Shown one piece after another: positions 24,101 to 34,322 of a stretch of 64,000 bases of DNA. The DNA comes from Callipepla californica brunnescens (taxonomy: Eukaryota; Chordata; Aves; Galliformes; Odontophoridae). The stretch lies in the NCBI GenBank assembly GCA_023055505.1, contig JALIRH010000100.1:248001-312000 (forward strand), read 5' to 3'. Each line of letters starts with the position of its first letter. Positions within the stretch are counted from its first letter, which is position 1. Made by a program: the position numbers and the translations under genes. A model generated the notes under the pieces. It worked only from the letters and a program-made list of their open reading frames with translations, was not told the origin of the DNA and did not search any database.

Positions 24101-26725
24101 AAGTGAGGCAGCTATGAGGTAGCTATGAGGAGGCTATGGGGCAGTAGTGGGGAAGCAGTGAGGCAGCTATGGGGCAGCAGTTGGGCAGCTATGAGGAGGC
24201 TATGGGGAGGCTATGGGGCAGCAGTGAGGCAGTTTTGGGGCACCAGTGAGGCAGCTATGGGGAGGCTACGGGGCAGCAGTCGGGCAGCTATGGGGCGGAT
24301 ATGGAGCAGCAGTGGGGCAGATATGAGGAGGCTATGAGGAGGCTATGGGGCAGCAGTGAGGCAGCTATGGGACAGGTATGAGGCACTTATCAAGCAGCTC
24401 TGGGGCAGCGGTGTGGCAGCTAAGAGGAGGCAATTGGGAGGCTATGGGGCAGCTATGAAGCAGCAGTGAGGCAGCTATGGGGCGTCTATGGGGCAGCAGT
24501 GGGGCAACTATGAGGAGACTATGGGGAGGCTATGGGGCAGCTATTGGGCAGCAGTGAGGCAGCAATGAGGCAGCTATGAGGAGGCTATGGGAAGCCGATG
24601 AGGCAGCTATAGAGCGGCTATGGGGCAGTAGTGGGGCAGCTATTGGGCAGCTATTGGGAAGCAGTGGCAAGGCTATCGGGCGGCTATTAGGCAGCCATTG
24701 GGCACCATGGGGCAGCAGTGAGGCAGCTATGGGACGGCTATGGGGAGGCTATGGGGCAGGTATGGGGCAGCAGTGGGGCAGCTATGGAGCAGATATCGAG
24801 AGGTTATGAGGCAGCTATGGGGTGGCGATGAGGCAGACATAGGGAAGCTATGGTGGAGCAGGGAGGCAGCTATGGGGTGGCTATGGGGCAGCAGTGAGAC
24901 AGCTATGGGGCAAGTATGGGGAGGCTATGGGGCAGTAATGGGGCAGCTATGGGGCGGCTATGAGGCAGCCATGGGGTACGTCTGGGGCACCAGTGAGGCA
25001 GCTATGGGGAGGCTATGGGGCAGCCATGGGGTACGTCTGGGGCACCACTGAGGCAGCTATGGGCAGCAGTGAGGCAGCTATGGGGAGGCTATGGGGCAGC
25101 AGTGAGGCAGTAGTGGGTCAGCTATGGGGCATAAGTGCTGCAGCTATGGGGCTGCAGTGGGGCAGCTAAGAGGAAGCTATGGGGAGGCTATGGGGCAGCT
25201 ATTGTGCATCAGTGAGGAAGCTACGAGGCGGCAATGGGGCAGCAGTTTTGCAGTTATGAGGCAGCTATGGGGCAGCAGTGAGGCAGCTATGAGGAGACTA
25301 TGGGGAGGCTATGGGGCAGAAGTGGGGCAGCTATGGGGTAGCCATGGGGCAGCCATCAAACGGCTATGGGGCAGCAGTGGGGCAGCTAAGAGGAGGCTAT
25401 GGACCAGCTATGGGGCGGCTACAAGGCAGCCATGGGGCAACTATGGGGAAGCAGTGAGAGAGCTATGAGGAGGCTATGGGTAGGCTATAGGGCAGGTATT
25501 GGACAGCTATGAGGCAGCCATGGTGCAGCTATGGGGCAGCAGTGGGGCAGCAATGGGGCGGCTATTAGGCAGCCATGGGGTGGCAATGGGACACCAGTGA
25601 GACATCTATGGGGTGGATATGTAGCAGCAGTGGGGCAGGTATGGGGCAGTAGTGGGGTAGCTATGAGGAGGCTACGGGGCAACTATGGGGCAGCAGAGAG
25701 GCAGCGATGGGACAGGTATGAGGAGGCTATGGGGAGACTACGGGGCAGCTATGAAGCTGCAGTGAGGCAGCTATGGGGCGGCTATGGGGAGGCTATGGGG
25801 AGGCTATGGAAAAGCTATGAGGCAACCATGGGGCTGCAGTTGGGCATCTCTGGGGCCGCATTGAGGAAGCTATGGGGCAGCTCCGAGGAGCCTATGCAGC
25901 AGCTATGGAGCGGCTATGAGGCAGCTATGGGGCAGGTATGAGGCAGCCATGGGGCGGCTGTGGGGCAGCAGTGAGGCAGCTATGAAGAGGCTATGGGGAG
26001 GCTATGGGGCAGCAGTGGGGCAGCTACGGGGCGGCTATGAGGCAGCCATTGGGCATCTAAGGGGCAGCAGTGGGGCAGCTATAAAGAGGCTATGGGGAGG
26101 CTATGGGGCAGCTATGGTGCATCAGTGAGGAAGCTATGGGGCGTCAATGGGGCAGCAGTTTGACAGCTATGAGGCAGCCACGGGGCAGCTATGGGGCAGC
26201 AGTGGGACAGCTATGAGGAGGCTATAGGGCAGCTATGGGGCAGCTCTGAGGAGGCTATGGGGAGGCTATGGAGCAGCTATGGGGCAGCAGTGAGGAAGCT
26301 ATGGGGTGGCTATGGGGCGGCTATGAGGCAGCTATGGGGTAGCAGTGAGACAGCTATGAGGAGGCTACGGGGAGGCTATAGGGCAGTTATGGGGCGGGTA
26401 TTAGACAGCCATGGGGCGGCTATGGGGCAGCAGGGAGGTAGCAATGGGGCAGCAGTGGGGCAGCTATGATGAGGCTATGGCGAGGCTCTGGGGCAGCTAT
26501 GGTGCACCAGTGAGGCAGCTATTGGGTAGCTATGAGGAGGCTGTGGGGAGGCTATGGGGCAGATATGCGGCAACGGTGAGGCAGCTATTGGGAAGCTATG
26601 GGGCAGCAGTGAGGCAGTAGTGGGTCAGCGATGGGGCAGCAGTGAGGCAGCTATGGGGCTGCAGTGGGGCATCTAAGAGGAAGCTATGGCGAGGCTATGG
26701 GGCAGCTATGGGGCAGCAATCGGGC
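21181..26725. repeat. 11-bp minisatellite (GGGGCAGCTAT family), right block
   Basis: About 5.5 kb of the same 11-bp family. Longer blocks recur, for example the stretch with GGGAGGTAGCAATGGGGCAG near 22234, 23588 and 26434, and the stretch with GAGCAGATTTGAAACAGC near 23020 and 23928. The array was therefore copied in kilobase pieces. The start of the window (1-261) matches 21411-21671. Open frames such as 25531-25941 (136 codons) are repeat by-products. The right edge, at about 26725, runs directly into truncated retroviral pol. Confidence 0.94.
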
Positions 26726-28508
26726 TTTCCCACAAAGCGACACAATCCATCTGTGAACAGGGCGTATCTCTTTTCATCTTCTGTTAGTTCATTATATGGT
26801 GAGGCTTCTTTAGCACGTGACACCTCCTCTGCTGGGGTTGTTCCAAACTTTTTACCTTCAGGCCAGTCCATGATCACCTCCAGGATTCCTGAACGGTTGG
26901 GGTTCCCCATCCGAGCTCGCTGTGTAATCAGCGCAATCCACTTGCTCCAAGTGGCATCAGTAGCATGATGGGTAGAGGGAACTGTTCCTTTAAACATCCA
27001 GTTCAGTACTGGCAGTCGAGGTGCCAGAAGGAGCTGCGTTTCAGTACCGATTACTTCAGAAGCAGCTCGAACCCCCTGATATGCGGCTAAGATCTCCTTC
27101 TCAGTTGGAGTGTAGCGCTCCTCAGACCCCCTGTATGCTCGACTCCAGAAACCAAGGGGTCGGCCTCGGGTCTCTCCAGAAGCTCTTTGCCACAAACTCC
27201 AAGTGGGACCTTCCTTTCCAGCAGCAGTGTAGAGGATGTTCTTTACATCCTGTCCCGTCCGCACTGGCCCCAGGGCCACGGCACGGGCTATCTCCTGCTT
27301 CATTTGCTCAAAAGCCTGCTGCTGCTCAGGGCCCCACACAAAATCATTCTTCTTCCAGAGGTCACCTGATAAAGGGGGCTCACAATGAGGCTGTAGTTTG
27401 GAACATGCAGTCTCCAAAATCCCACTACACCCAGAAAAGCTTGGCTCTCTGTCTTACTGGTGGGTGGAGACATGGCAGTAATTTTGTCAATCCCATCTGT
27501 TGGGATGTGACGACGTCCATCTTGCCACTTTATGCCTAGGAACTGAATTTCTTGTGCAGGTCCTTTCACTTTGCTTCGCTTAATAGCGAAGCCAGCTCGC
27601 AGGAGGATCTGGATTATTGTCTCTCCTTTCTTAAAAACTTCCTCTGCTGTATTGCCCCATACAGCAATATCATCGATGTACTGCAGATGCTCAGGAGCAG
27701 CACCCTGTTCCAATGCAGTTTGGATCAACCCATGGCAAATGGTTGGGCTGTGCTTCCACCCCTGGGGCAAACGGTTCCAGGTGTACTGAACGCCTCTCCA
27801 GGTGAAGGCAAACTGTGGCCTGCATTCTGTGGCCAAGGGAATTGAAAAGAAGGCGTTAGCAATGTCAATGGTGGCATACCACTTGGCTGCTTTTGACTCC
27901 AGTTCATACTGGAGTTGAAGCATGTCTGGCACAGCAGCACTCAGTGGAGGTGTGACTTCGTTCAGGCCACGGTAATCTACCGTCAACCTCCATTCTCCGT
28001 TGGCTTTACGCACTGGCCATATGGGGCTGTTAAACGGGGAGTGAGTTTTGCTGATCACTCCCTGGCTCTCTAGCTGACGAATCAGATGATGAATGGGGAG
28101 CAAGGAATCCCTGTTGGTGCGGTACTGCCGTCTGTGCACCGTTTTTGTAGCAATTGGTACCTGTTGCTCCTCCACTTGTAGCAACCCCACAACAGATGGA
28201 TCTTCTGACAGGCCAGGTAAAACAGATAGTTGCTTAATGCTATCTGTGTCCACAGTAGCTATTCCAAAAGCCCATCGCTACCCCTTGGGATCCTTAAAGT
28301 GCCCCCTTCTGAGATAGTCTATACCAAGTATGCGTGGGGCCCCCTGTCCAATCACTATAAGATGCTTCTGCCAGTCTTTACCCGTGAGGCTTATTTCTGC
28401 CTCCAGCACAGACAATTCCTGAAAGCCGCCAGTCACTCCAGAGAGATGAATCAATTCTGCCCCTTTATAACTTGAAGGCGTTAGAGTACATTGTGCACCA
28501 GTATCCAC
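26726..28508 (-). pseudogene. pol: ERV-L-like protease / reverse transcriptase / start of RNase H, broken
   Basis: Protease shows VDTGAQ at the active site (near 28500) and an ILGIDYL segment. RT lies in 27350-28253, with a TVDYRGLN segment, IDIANAFF around the first catalytic Asp, and YIDD at 27669-27680. Breaks: in-frame TAG at 28518-28520 just before the protease motif, TAG at 28278-28280 between protease and RT, and a frameshift at about 27350-27362 after the RT palm, with the connection region going on in another frame to about 26726. The RNase H opening FTDG is present, but the domain is cut after a few residues by minisatellite. Not functional. Confidence 0.85.
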
Positions 28509-28712
28509 CAGTGCCTCCTATTTCTGTGGGTTTGATGTGCCAGGCCACCGAATCCACACAGTCCAATACACTCTATTATCCCTCTCCCTCCTCTGGCTGA
28601 GGGCAGGGCCCCTCTATTCATTACCTGTAGTGACGGGAACAACTTCGCTGGTAGTTGGTCTGTGTTGTAATTCTCTCACCCGTACTCGCAGTGCAGGGGT
28701 GGGTTTTTGATG

Positions 28713-29789
28713 TCATTCCTTCATATCTTCTCCATTTGCACGTAAGTAACTCCACAAAGCCGCACGCGACATGAAGTTAGTGAAGTTAGTGCTGTCATTT
28801 GCTCGAGCAGGATGGCGTTTGCTTCTGATAGCTGCAACCAATTCGACCCTATCAATCAGTTGGGATAATTTTCCCAGTATATCTTCCATTTGTCCTTCTA
28901 ACTTTGATATGGCTGAAATGGACGCGTATGGCGGCGGAAATTTTTGTTTGAAGTTTTGAAGTGTAAGAATTAGTTCAAAAACTGGGGGTTTTCTGTCTTG
29001 GTCCTCATATCTGTTGAACGTTGTCACTAGTGTACCGGCGTACCTTTCTGGTGCTGACTTTGAAAGCTTCTGACATATTTCGGGTGTACTCCTTACTTTC
29101 TCCGGATCATGGTCCCGATCGTCAGGATCAAAGGTGGGATCATACAGCATTTCCGCCACAGCTGTTTCTCTCAAATACTGGATGCCTTCCTCAATAGTTT
29201 TCCACCTTTTCACTTTAGGTGCCAGGTCACTCTTGTAGGGATATCTTTCCCTCACAGCTACTAGCATTCGTTGCCAGAGGCTGGCGATTCCATCCATATA
29301 CCTGCTGATTCCTCTGTCGACAGCCGGATCTCGGGCAATGTTTCCTAGTTGGCGAGCTTCGTTACTATCAAGGGACACACTGTTGGCCTGGTTGTCCCAA
29401 CACCGAAGCAACCAAGTGACAATACTCTCATCTGGACGTCGAATAAACTCCTTTCTTGAGCCTTGGATCTCAGACATTTTCACGGGCCAACGAAACGTCG
29501 TAACTTTAACTTTCTCTTCACCTTCATCATCACTTTCTTCTCCATGTCTCTCACTTTTCTTTGTTGCCTTTCTCGATGGTGATGGGGTTGTGGCCACCCC
29601 CTCACCTATATCTTCCTCTTCTTTCGGCACCTCTTCTTTGCGTTCTAGGCGCGAGGACACACGTTTCCATTTCTTGCCTTCCACAGGGGCAACTGACTTT
29701 GATACTGGTGCTTCCTTTGGCTGGTCAGGTGTGACCGGGAGGTTTTCCTCTTTGGTTTGGGCCTCAGTTTGGACACTCTCTCTCTTCAT
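28713..29789 (-). CDS. gag: Gag-like polyprotein of the class III provirus
   Basis: Open frame of 358 codons from the ATG at 29789 (a longer frame reaching 29822 would need a TTG start) to TGA at 28713-28715. The N-terminal third is acidic, with lysine- and glutamate-rich low-complexity sequence. The middle looks like a helical capsid domain with tryptophans in WLLRCWDN and LWQRMLVAVRERYP. I see no CCHC zinc knuckle, in contrast to the class I provirus further right. Its position between leader and protease, in the same frame as protease, supports gag. The next in-frame stop downstream is at 28614-28616. The frame is open throughout, but the element as a whole is truncated. Confidence 0.7.
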   Translation of the reverse strand: MKRESVQTEAQTKEENLPVTPDQPKEAPVSKSVAPVEGKKWKRVSSRLERKEEVPKEEEDIGEGVATTPSPSRKATKKSERHGEESDDEGEEKVKVTTFRWPVKMSEIQGSRKEFIRRPDESIVTWLLRCWDNQANSVSLDSNEARQLGNIARDPAVDRGISRYMDGIASLWQRMLVAVRERYPYKSDLAPKVKRWKTIEEGIQYLRETAVAEMLYDPTFDPDDRDHDPEKVRSTPEICQKLSKSAPERYAGTLVTTFNRYEDQDRKPPVFELILTLQNFKQKFPPPYASISAISKLEGQMEDILGKLSQLIDRVELVAAIRSKRHPARANDSTNFTNFMSRAALWSYLRANGEDMKE

Positions 29790-29953
29790 AATAGTATATA
29801 AACCTCGGTAAGCATAGGCCAAGCCCCAGATAAGTGTTCCACCTCAGATCTTTCTGAGCCGCAGCACCCTTTACTCAGATACAGGCCTAGCTCCTCAGGA
29901 TCCTGCAATTGTTCAGGAGAAAGATCCCATGACACCGGGTGTCCCCATCCTTC

Positions 29954-30370
29954 TCATTTCTTTCCTAAAACTCTCCACTCTCCCTGCCATTCAACATTCT
30001 CTGTTTCTGGGAGAAGCTTCCTGCACATGATGTAAAGTGCTACTACATGCAGGAGGACTAATATCCCAATTATTAACACCATCCCTAAGCTGTGATCTTG
30101 AAAATTCATAAAAAACTGAGAGGGGAACCTGGATACCCATTCAAACATCACATGGTTCGTTAACATGTTATCCTTTGTTCCATTAGCTGGGGTGCCCTGG
30201 GATCTGGCAGGTTCCTCTATCATTGCTTTTAATTTATCATACAGGGACCAGACCCAATGGAACAGAATGGCAAACTTAACCAAGTTCCAGTACGTTTTGA
30301 GCATTAAGAGGGAAAAAGCGGTGAAGTACAATCCCTGTAAGGGCAGTTTTAACAGAAACAGAAAAGACAT
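29954..30370 (-). CDS. Small two-helix membrane protein ORF in the provirus leader
   Basis: A 138-codon frame with a true ATG at 30370, between the primer binding site and gag. Residues 1-45 are strongly hydrophobic and aromatic (one or two membrane segments). Residues 95-116 form a clear single hydrophobic helix (GMVLIIGILVLLHVVALYI). In between is a polar loop with one N-glycosylation sequon (NGT, residues 63-65), followed by a short charged tail. It is not gag-, protease- or RT-like, and I do not recognise the family. It could be a leader protein, an accessory gene or a captured host fragment. The frame is intact, but expression is unknown. Confidence 0.5.
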   Translation of the reverse strand: MSFLFLLKLPLQGLYFTAFSLLMLKTYWNLVKFAILFHWVWSLYDKLKAMIEEPARSQGTPANGTKDNMLTNHVMFEWVSRFPSQFFMNFQDHSLGMVLIIGILVLLHVVALYIMCRKLLPETENVEWQGEWRVLGKK

Positions 30371-30579
30371 CTTTTTATTATTATTTTTTTTTTTCTTGTA
30401 CTAAAACAATCTGGCAGTACCCAAAAGAAGTTTACAGATATCCCAAAACAACTGACAGTACGCCCGGACTTCAAGGTCGTGTTTTGCTGTACAGCACTTG
30501 CAGTACAGATAAGCTTGTTAACAACAGACAGAGATGTACTCTAAAAGTTTGTCTCTGCCTGGCTAAGGCAGCTGGTTGT

Positions 30580-30597
30580 GCCCCACGTTGGGCGCCA
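30580..30597 (-). promoter_or_regulatory. Primer binding site, tRNA-Lys1,2 type
   Basis: The minus strand reads TGGCGCCCAACGTGGGGC directly inside the LTR edge, after a 4-nt spacer. This is the complement of the 3' end of tRNA-Lys1,2 as used by several class II retroviruses. It fixes the LTR boundary and the orientation. Confidence 0.85.
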
Positions 30598-30601
30598 AAA
30601 A

Positions 30602-30844
30602 TGTCAGGGGTTTGTGAGCCGGTTCAGCCCGGCCCTGCGACAACCGAGGAAGGAGACCCACAGGCCCACACCCCGGACAAGGGGAAGGGGGAAAGGGAAA
30701 AAGGGAGATAAGCCCCAAAACAAAACAGCGGCAACGATCTGAGGGGGAAAAGCTAATTTACTAAATAAGACATCAGGAAGTAAATAACACAGTATAATGC
30801 AATACAATTTGGAATTAAGCCCAATGAATCAAACAAAACGAGTA

Positions 30845-30881
<37 letters not shown>

Positions 30882-31146
30882 GTGAGTGCCTGATAAACCG
30901 AAGGCCTTGCGCTAACGCTGAAGGCGGACGGCAGCGAGCACCCACTCCTAAGTGATCCTAGAGGAAAGAGAGAATGTCCCGTGACCGCAGAGAGTTTTTA
31001 TCTGTTCCCTCTGAGCGGAAAACACGTGAAAAAATACAAAGCATTGCCAAGTCCTCTGGGGAATGTAGTTTTCTCCCTGACTCTCAATGCACCACATGAT
31101 GCCATGATGTGGAATACCAGTACCAAAAAATCATAAAACCATGACA
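30602..31146 (-). repeat. 5' LTR of the class III provirus
   Basis: 545 bp. On the minus strand it starts TGTCATGG and ends CCCTGACA, giving a perfect TGTCA/TGACA inverted pair. It abuts the primer binding site on the inside and CR1 sequence on the outside. A TATA-like GATAAAAACTC lies near 31000 on the minus strand. An (AG)n run lies inside at 30849-30878. The partner LTR is absent, so no target duplication can be tested. Confidence 0.85.
30849..30878. repeat. (AG)n microsatellite in the LTR
   Basis: About 15 AG dinucleotides, followed by TGAG units. Lies within the LTR of the class III provirus. Confidence 0.95.
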
Positions 31147-31680
31147 CTTCCTTACGGTCTTTTTTGTAGATGGGAGTCACATCGGCAAGCCTCCAATCTT
31201 GTGGGACCTCTCCAGATGACCAGGAATGCTGATAGATGACAGAAAGCGGCTTGGCAATCACCTCTGCCAGCTCCCTCAGCACCCTTGGTTGGATCCCATC
31301 TGGTCCCATGGACTTGCGGCAGTTCAGATGGAGGAGCAGGTCTCTGACTGTCTCTGCTAGGATCACAGGGGGTGTATGATGCGCTTCGTCCCAGACTTCC
31401 AGGTCAGGGCAAAAAGTATCCTGAGTTAACTGATCTGTCTATTGAAGAGAGACGTGAAGAAGGCATTGAGAACCTCAGCCTTTTCCTTATCCTCTGTGGT
31501 TCCATTCCCTGCCGCATCAAGTAAAGGAGAGAAATTCTCCTTAGATCTTTTACTGTTAATATATTTGTAAAAGGATTTTTTGCTCTGCTTTACTGCAGTA
31601 GCCAGTCTAAGTTGGAGCTGGGCTTTTGCATTTCTAATTTCCTGCCTGTATTGGAGGGGAGCAGAGGCTTGCTTTAAATG
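31147..31680 (-). mobile_element. CR1 LINE fragment (end of EN / start of RT region of ORF2)
   Basis: The minus-strand translation shows the CR1-type reverse transcriptase N-terminus: SMGPDGIQPRVLRELA, then SGEVPQDWRLADVTPIYKK, cut by the LTR at 31146/31147. Further right (upstream on the minus strand), other frames read EKAEVLNAFFTSLFN and SFYKYINSKR, which belong to the linker ahead of RT, so the copy carries frameshifts. Its 3' part is missing because the retrovirus entered it and the retrovirus's far side was then lost. The right edge is approximate. Confidence 0.85.
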
Positions 31681-31840
31681 TGGAGTAAGGAAGGAAAGGA
31701 TGGAGAAGGATCTTGTGAACTGAGGTGGGAAGTGGGTATTTAGTCATTGGAAAGCCATTTTGAACTTTTACTACCTGAACGCTGTACATTTTGGGTTAGT
31801 CTTCCTTAACTTTCTGTTGGACTTCTTGTTTTTCAATCAG
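31681..31840. other. Intron-like sequence before the first XPO1-like exon
   Basis: No coding or repeat signal. It ends in a pyrimidine-rich tract and CAATCAG at 31840, a fitting splice acceptor for the exon at 31841. Confidence 0.5.
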
Positions 31841-31939
31841 GTGCATCCGTTCTGTGGAGCTGTAGGATACGTGGTTGGGGCGCAGACAGACCGGACTGTA
31901 CAGGAGCATCTGATAGAAAAACACATGCAGGCAACAAAA
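31841..31939 (+). CDS. XPO1-like: XPO1-like exon a
   Basis: 33 codons, acceptor CAATCAG|GTG and donor AAA|GTCAGA. Compared with XPO1 as I know it, about 12 residues appear to be missing in frame between EKHM and QATK. That removes a stretch well conserved in vertebrates, yet the exon junction and phase are kept. Confidence 0.75.
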
Positions 31940-32255
31940 GTCAGACGGTACATTTTGTGTATTCAACTAAAGTAAAAGTGCTGAATGTTTGTTGTTATTC
32001 CATTTTTTTTCATCTGTGGAATGAAGTGAACTTGGCTGTGCTGAACTTTTATAAAGCAATGGTTGATCTGGCAGTAGAAGTGTTGAAGGAGACCTAAACA
32101 ACTGAGACTGGTTTAAATCCAGTTGAAGAACTTGACAGAACATGCTTTAACACAGCGTGTAAGATAACCCTAAACGTGAAAGTGACCGTTTTTGTATTAG
32201 AAGATAAATGGCGTTTTCATTGACTGAATGGAGTTAGCTCAGTTCTTTTCCACAG

Positions 32256-32439
32256 AATGTTGATGTTCTGAAGGATCCTGAAGCCGTTACGCAGCTTGGT
32301 AGCATTCTGAAAAGCAGCGTAAGGGCATGGAAAGCAGCTGGCCGCCCCTTTGTGATTCAGCTGGGAAGAATTGATTTAGATATGCTGAATATGTCCAAGT
32401 GCCCAAGTGAAAACATGTCTGCAGCTCTTGAGGCTGACG
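32256..32439 (+). CDS. XPO1-like: XPO1-like exon b
   Basis: 61 codons plus one base, acceptor TTCCACAG|AATG and donor GACG|GTAAGA. It begins NVDVLKDPEAV and continues through the IQLGRIDLDMLNM segment. No stops in the spliced frame. Confidence 0.8.
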
Positions 32440-33837
32440 GTAAGAAATTGCACGTCCTTCCTAACAGCGGGATGGGCAGTGCACGTGATCAGGTTGTGAA
32501 TTTGCTGGGCTTATCTCATTGCGTGTCTGTTGGTGGTGGTGGTTTTTGTTGCTTCTTTGTGTGTGCGTTTGGGCAAGAGAATGCCTGAAAATGTGCTTGC
32601 TTAGGTTCTTGTTTTTGTTAGCCAGATGTTTTGTTCAAAGAAACTCTGATTGCGGAAGGAGGAAAGCTCTTCAAGTGTGAGTTTAGGAAGGGTACCGGAG
32701 ACTGCTGACTAATAGCAGTCTTGTGGAGACACAGTTGTAAGTTCTGACTTCATCGTTTTAGATAAGAAAAGACCCTAGGACGTTGGCAGAGTTTTGGTTT
32801 GGTGATATTCTACTACTGAAACAGCTTTCTTACAGAAGTGTAACTTCAGTGAAGGCGCCTCAGATTTGTCACAAACTAGACTGGTAATCACTGAGGAGGA
32901 ATTAGGAGCTACTCGAGTTACCTAACCACTGTTACCTGGAAAAAATTGGGTCTGTGATATCCAAGTAGAATGTGCTGCTGGAGCATCCCTTGAGGAATGA
33001 AGTGACTCGGTTATTGGAGCTGTGTTCTGACAGACTTTCTTACCCATGCAATGAATACACCTTGACGTAGCTTCTCAGAACTTAATGCATTCTTTTGATT
33101 CTGCAGCTCTAATTGCCAGAAGGTGCTTAAAACAAAAAGAAAACACAACGAGAGAAATAGGAAGCAGTTGCTAGGACTTGTAGTGGTGAGATTTTACTCG
33201 AGCAACAGCTATTGAGATGGCACTCGGCTCAGAGTGTGTTCTCACAGTTGTTATCTCTGATGGCAGCAGGAGCAGTTCTGCCTTTGTTTCCCTGGCTGCA
33301 GTCTGGTGAGGTTTTCCTTGGATGTACTGTTATGAGTGTGTGTCTGTGCACTCAGTTAGGGCAAGTTCTACTGACGAGACTTGCATGGACTTGGACGTGA
33401 GAAAATGAAGTAAGAATTAGGCTCCTTGTAGTAAAGACAAGTTGGAACAATTCTGTTTGTGACCAAATCAGGAGCGTGCTTTAGAACACTGTATAGGTTG
33501 GTTCTTCTCATCACGCAGTGAGAGCCAGAGGTAAGCATGATCCTGAGAGCTGAAGGAACATTCCCTTCCTTGAAAAAGAAGCTGCAGCATTGTTTCTGAG
33601 TTGTACTGGCAGAGTGTGCTGTCAGCAGTAGCACTGGAATACTAAATTGCAACTTGGATCCATGGAGCTGAAGTAATGGGAAAATGGTTTTAATCTGCAT
33701 AATATGAACGAGAGATCTTCCTTCTTTGTCATTTGGGTATAAAAATGAAACATTCTCAATCTTCTGGAAGGAGTTGAGGGGAATCTGTTTGTTGACGCAT
33801 CTTAACCCAGATTCAGTGCAGCTTTGCTACCTTTCAG

Positions 33838-33944
33838 GCGAAGTGGAAACCAAGCAGCCCTTGGTTAGAAGGATGAGGACTGTAAAAAGGGAAAGTTTAG
33901 AACTGATTTCTGGCTGGGTGAGCAGGTCCAACGATCCTCAGATG
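33838..33944 (+). CDS. XPO1-like: XPO1-like exon c
   Basis: Acceptor CCTTTCAG|GCG and donor CAGATG|GTAAGT (consensus). Encodes KQPLVRRMRTVKRE and GWVSRSNDPQM. Phase joins exactly with exons b and d. Confidence 0.82.
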
Positions 33945-34322
33945 GTAAGTAAATATGGCATCCAAAGAGTTGATAGGACACATTCAGGAGGAACTCTGCT
34001 CTTTTGCTGCAGTGCAGTTAACACTGTTCTGTTCACAAGAACTGGCTTCAGAACTGCAATATCTGCAGGAAGGATGATAAGCTGTGACCATACAGGGGTA
34101 GGCCTGAGCTGTGTTTTGAGTGCTTCAGGTAGTGTCAGCTGAGAGCAGTCCTAAGGGGAAGCAGGAAGGTGTAGGAGAGCCCTCAGGCAAGCACTGCTGG
34201 ATGAACACAGTGTGTGGGAAGCATGTGGGCGTGTAAGTTCATTTTTAGCTTCTTTCCCAACTGCTGTGTGAGGCTTTGTTGGGTAACTGCACTGCTCTAA
34301 GCATGTCTTGCTCTTGATGTAG

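Larger units (their letters stand above)
26726..31146 (-). mobile_element. Truncated class III (ERV-L-like) endogenous retrovirus
   Basis: Minus-strand provirus in the order LTR (30602-31146), primer binding site, small membrane ORF, gag, protease, reverse transcriptase, start of RNase H. It stops at about 26726, where the 11-bp minisatellite begins, so the rest of RNase H, integrase, any env and the second LTR are missing. The RT motifs IDIANAFFSIPL, SPTICHGL and YIDD resemble class III elements of the ERV-L type. Gag, protease and RT segments share one frame but are separated by stops, and RT is frameshifted, so the copy is not intact. Class assignment is from visible motifs only. Confidence 0.85.

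Noticed and set aside
16213..26620. Many open frames of 60-136 codons reading WGSYGAAMGQL
   Set aside because: By-products of the 11-bp unit in all frames.
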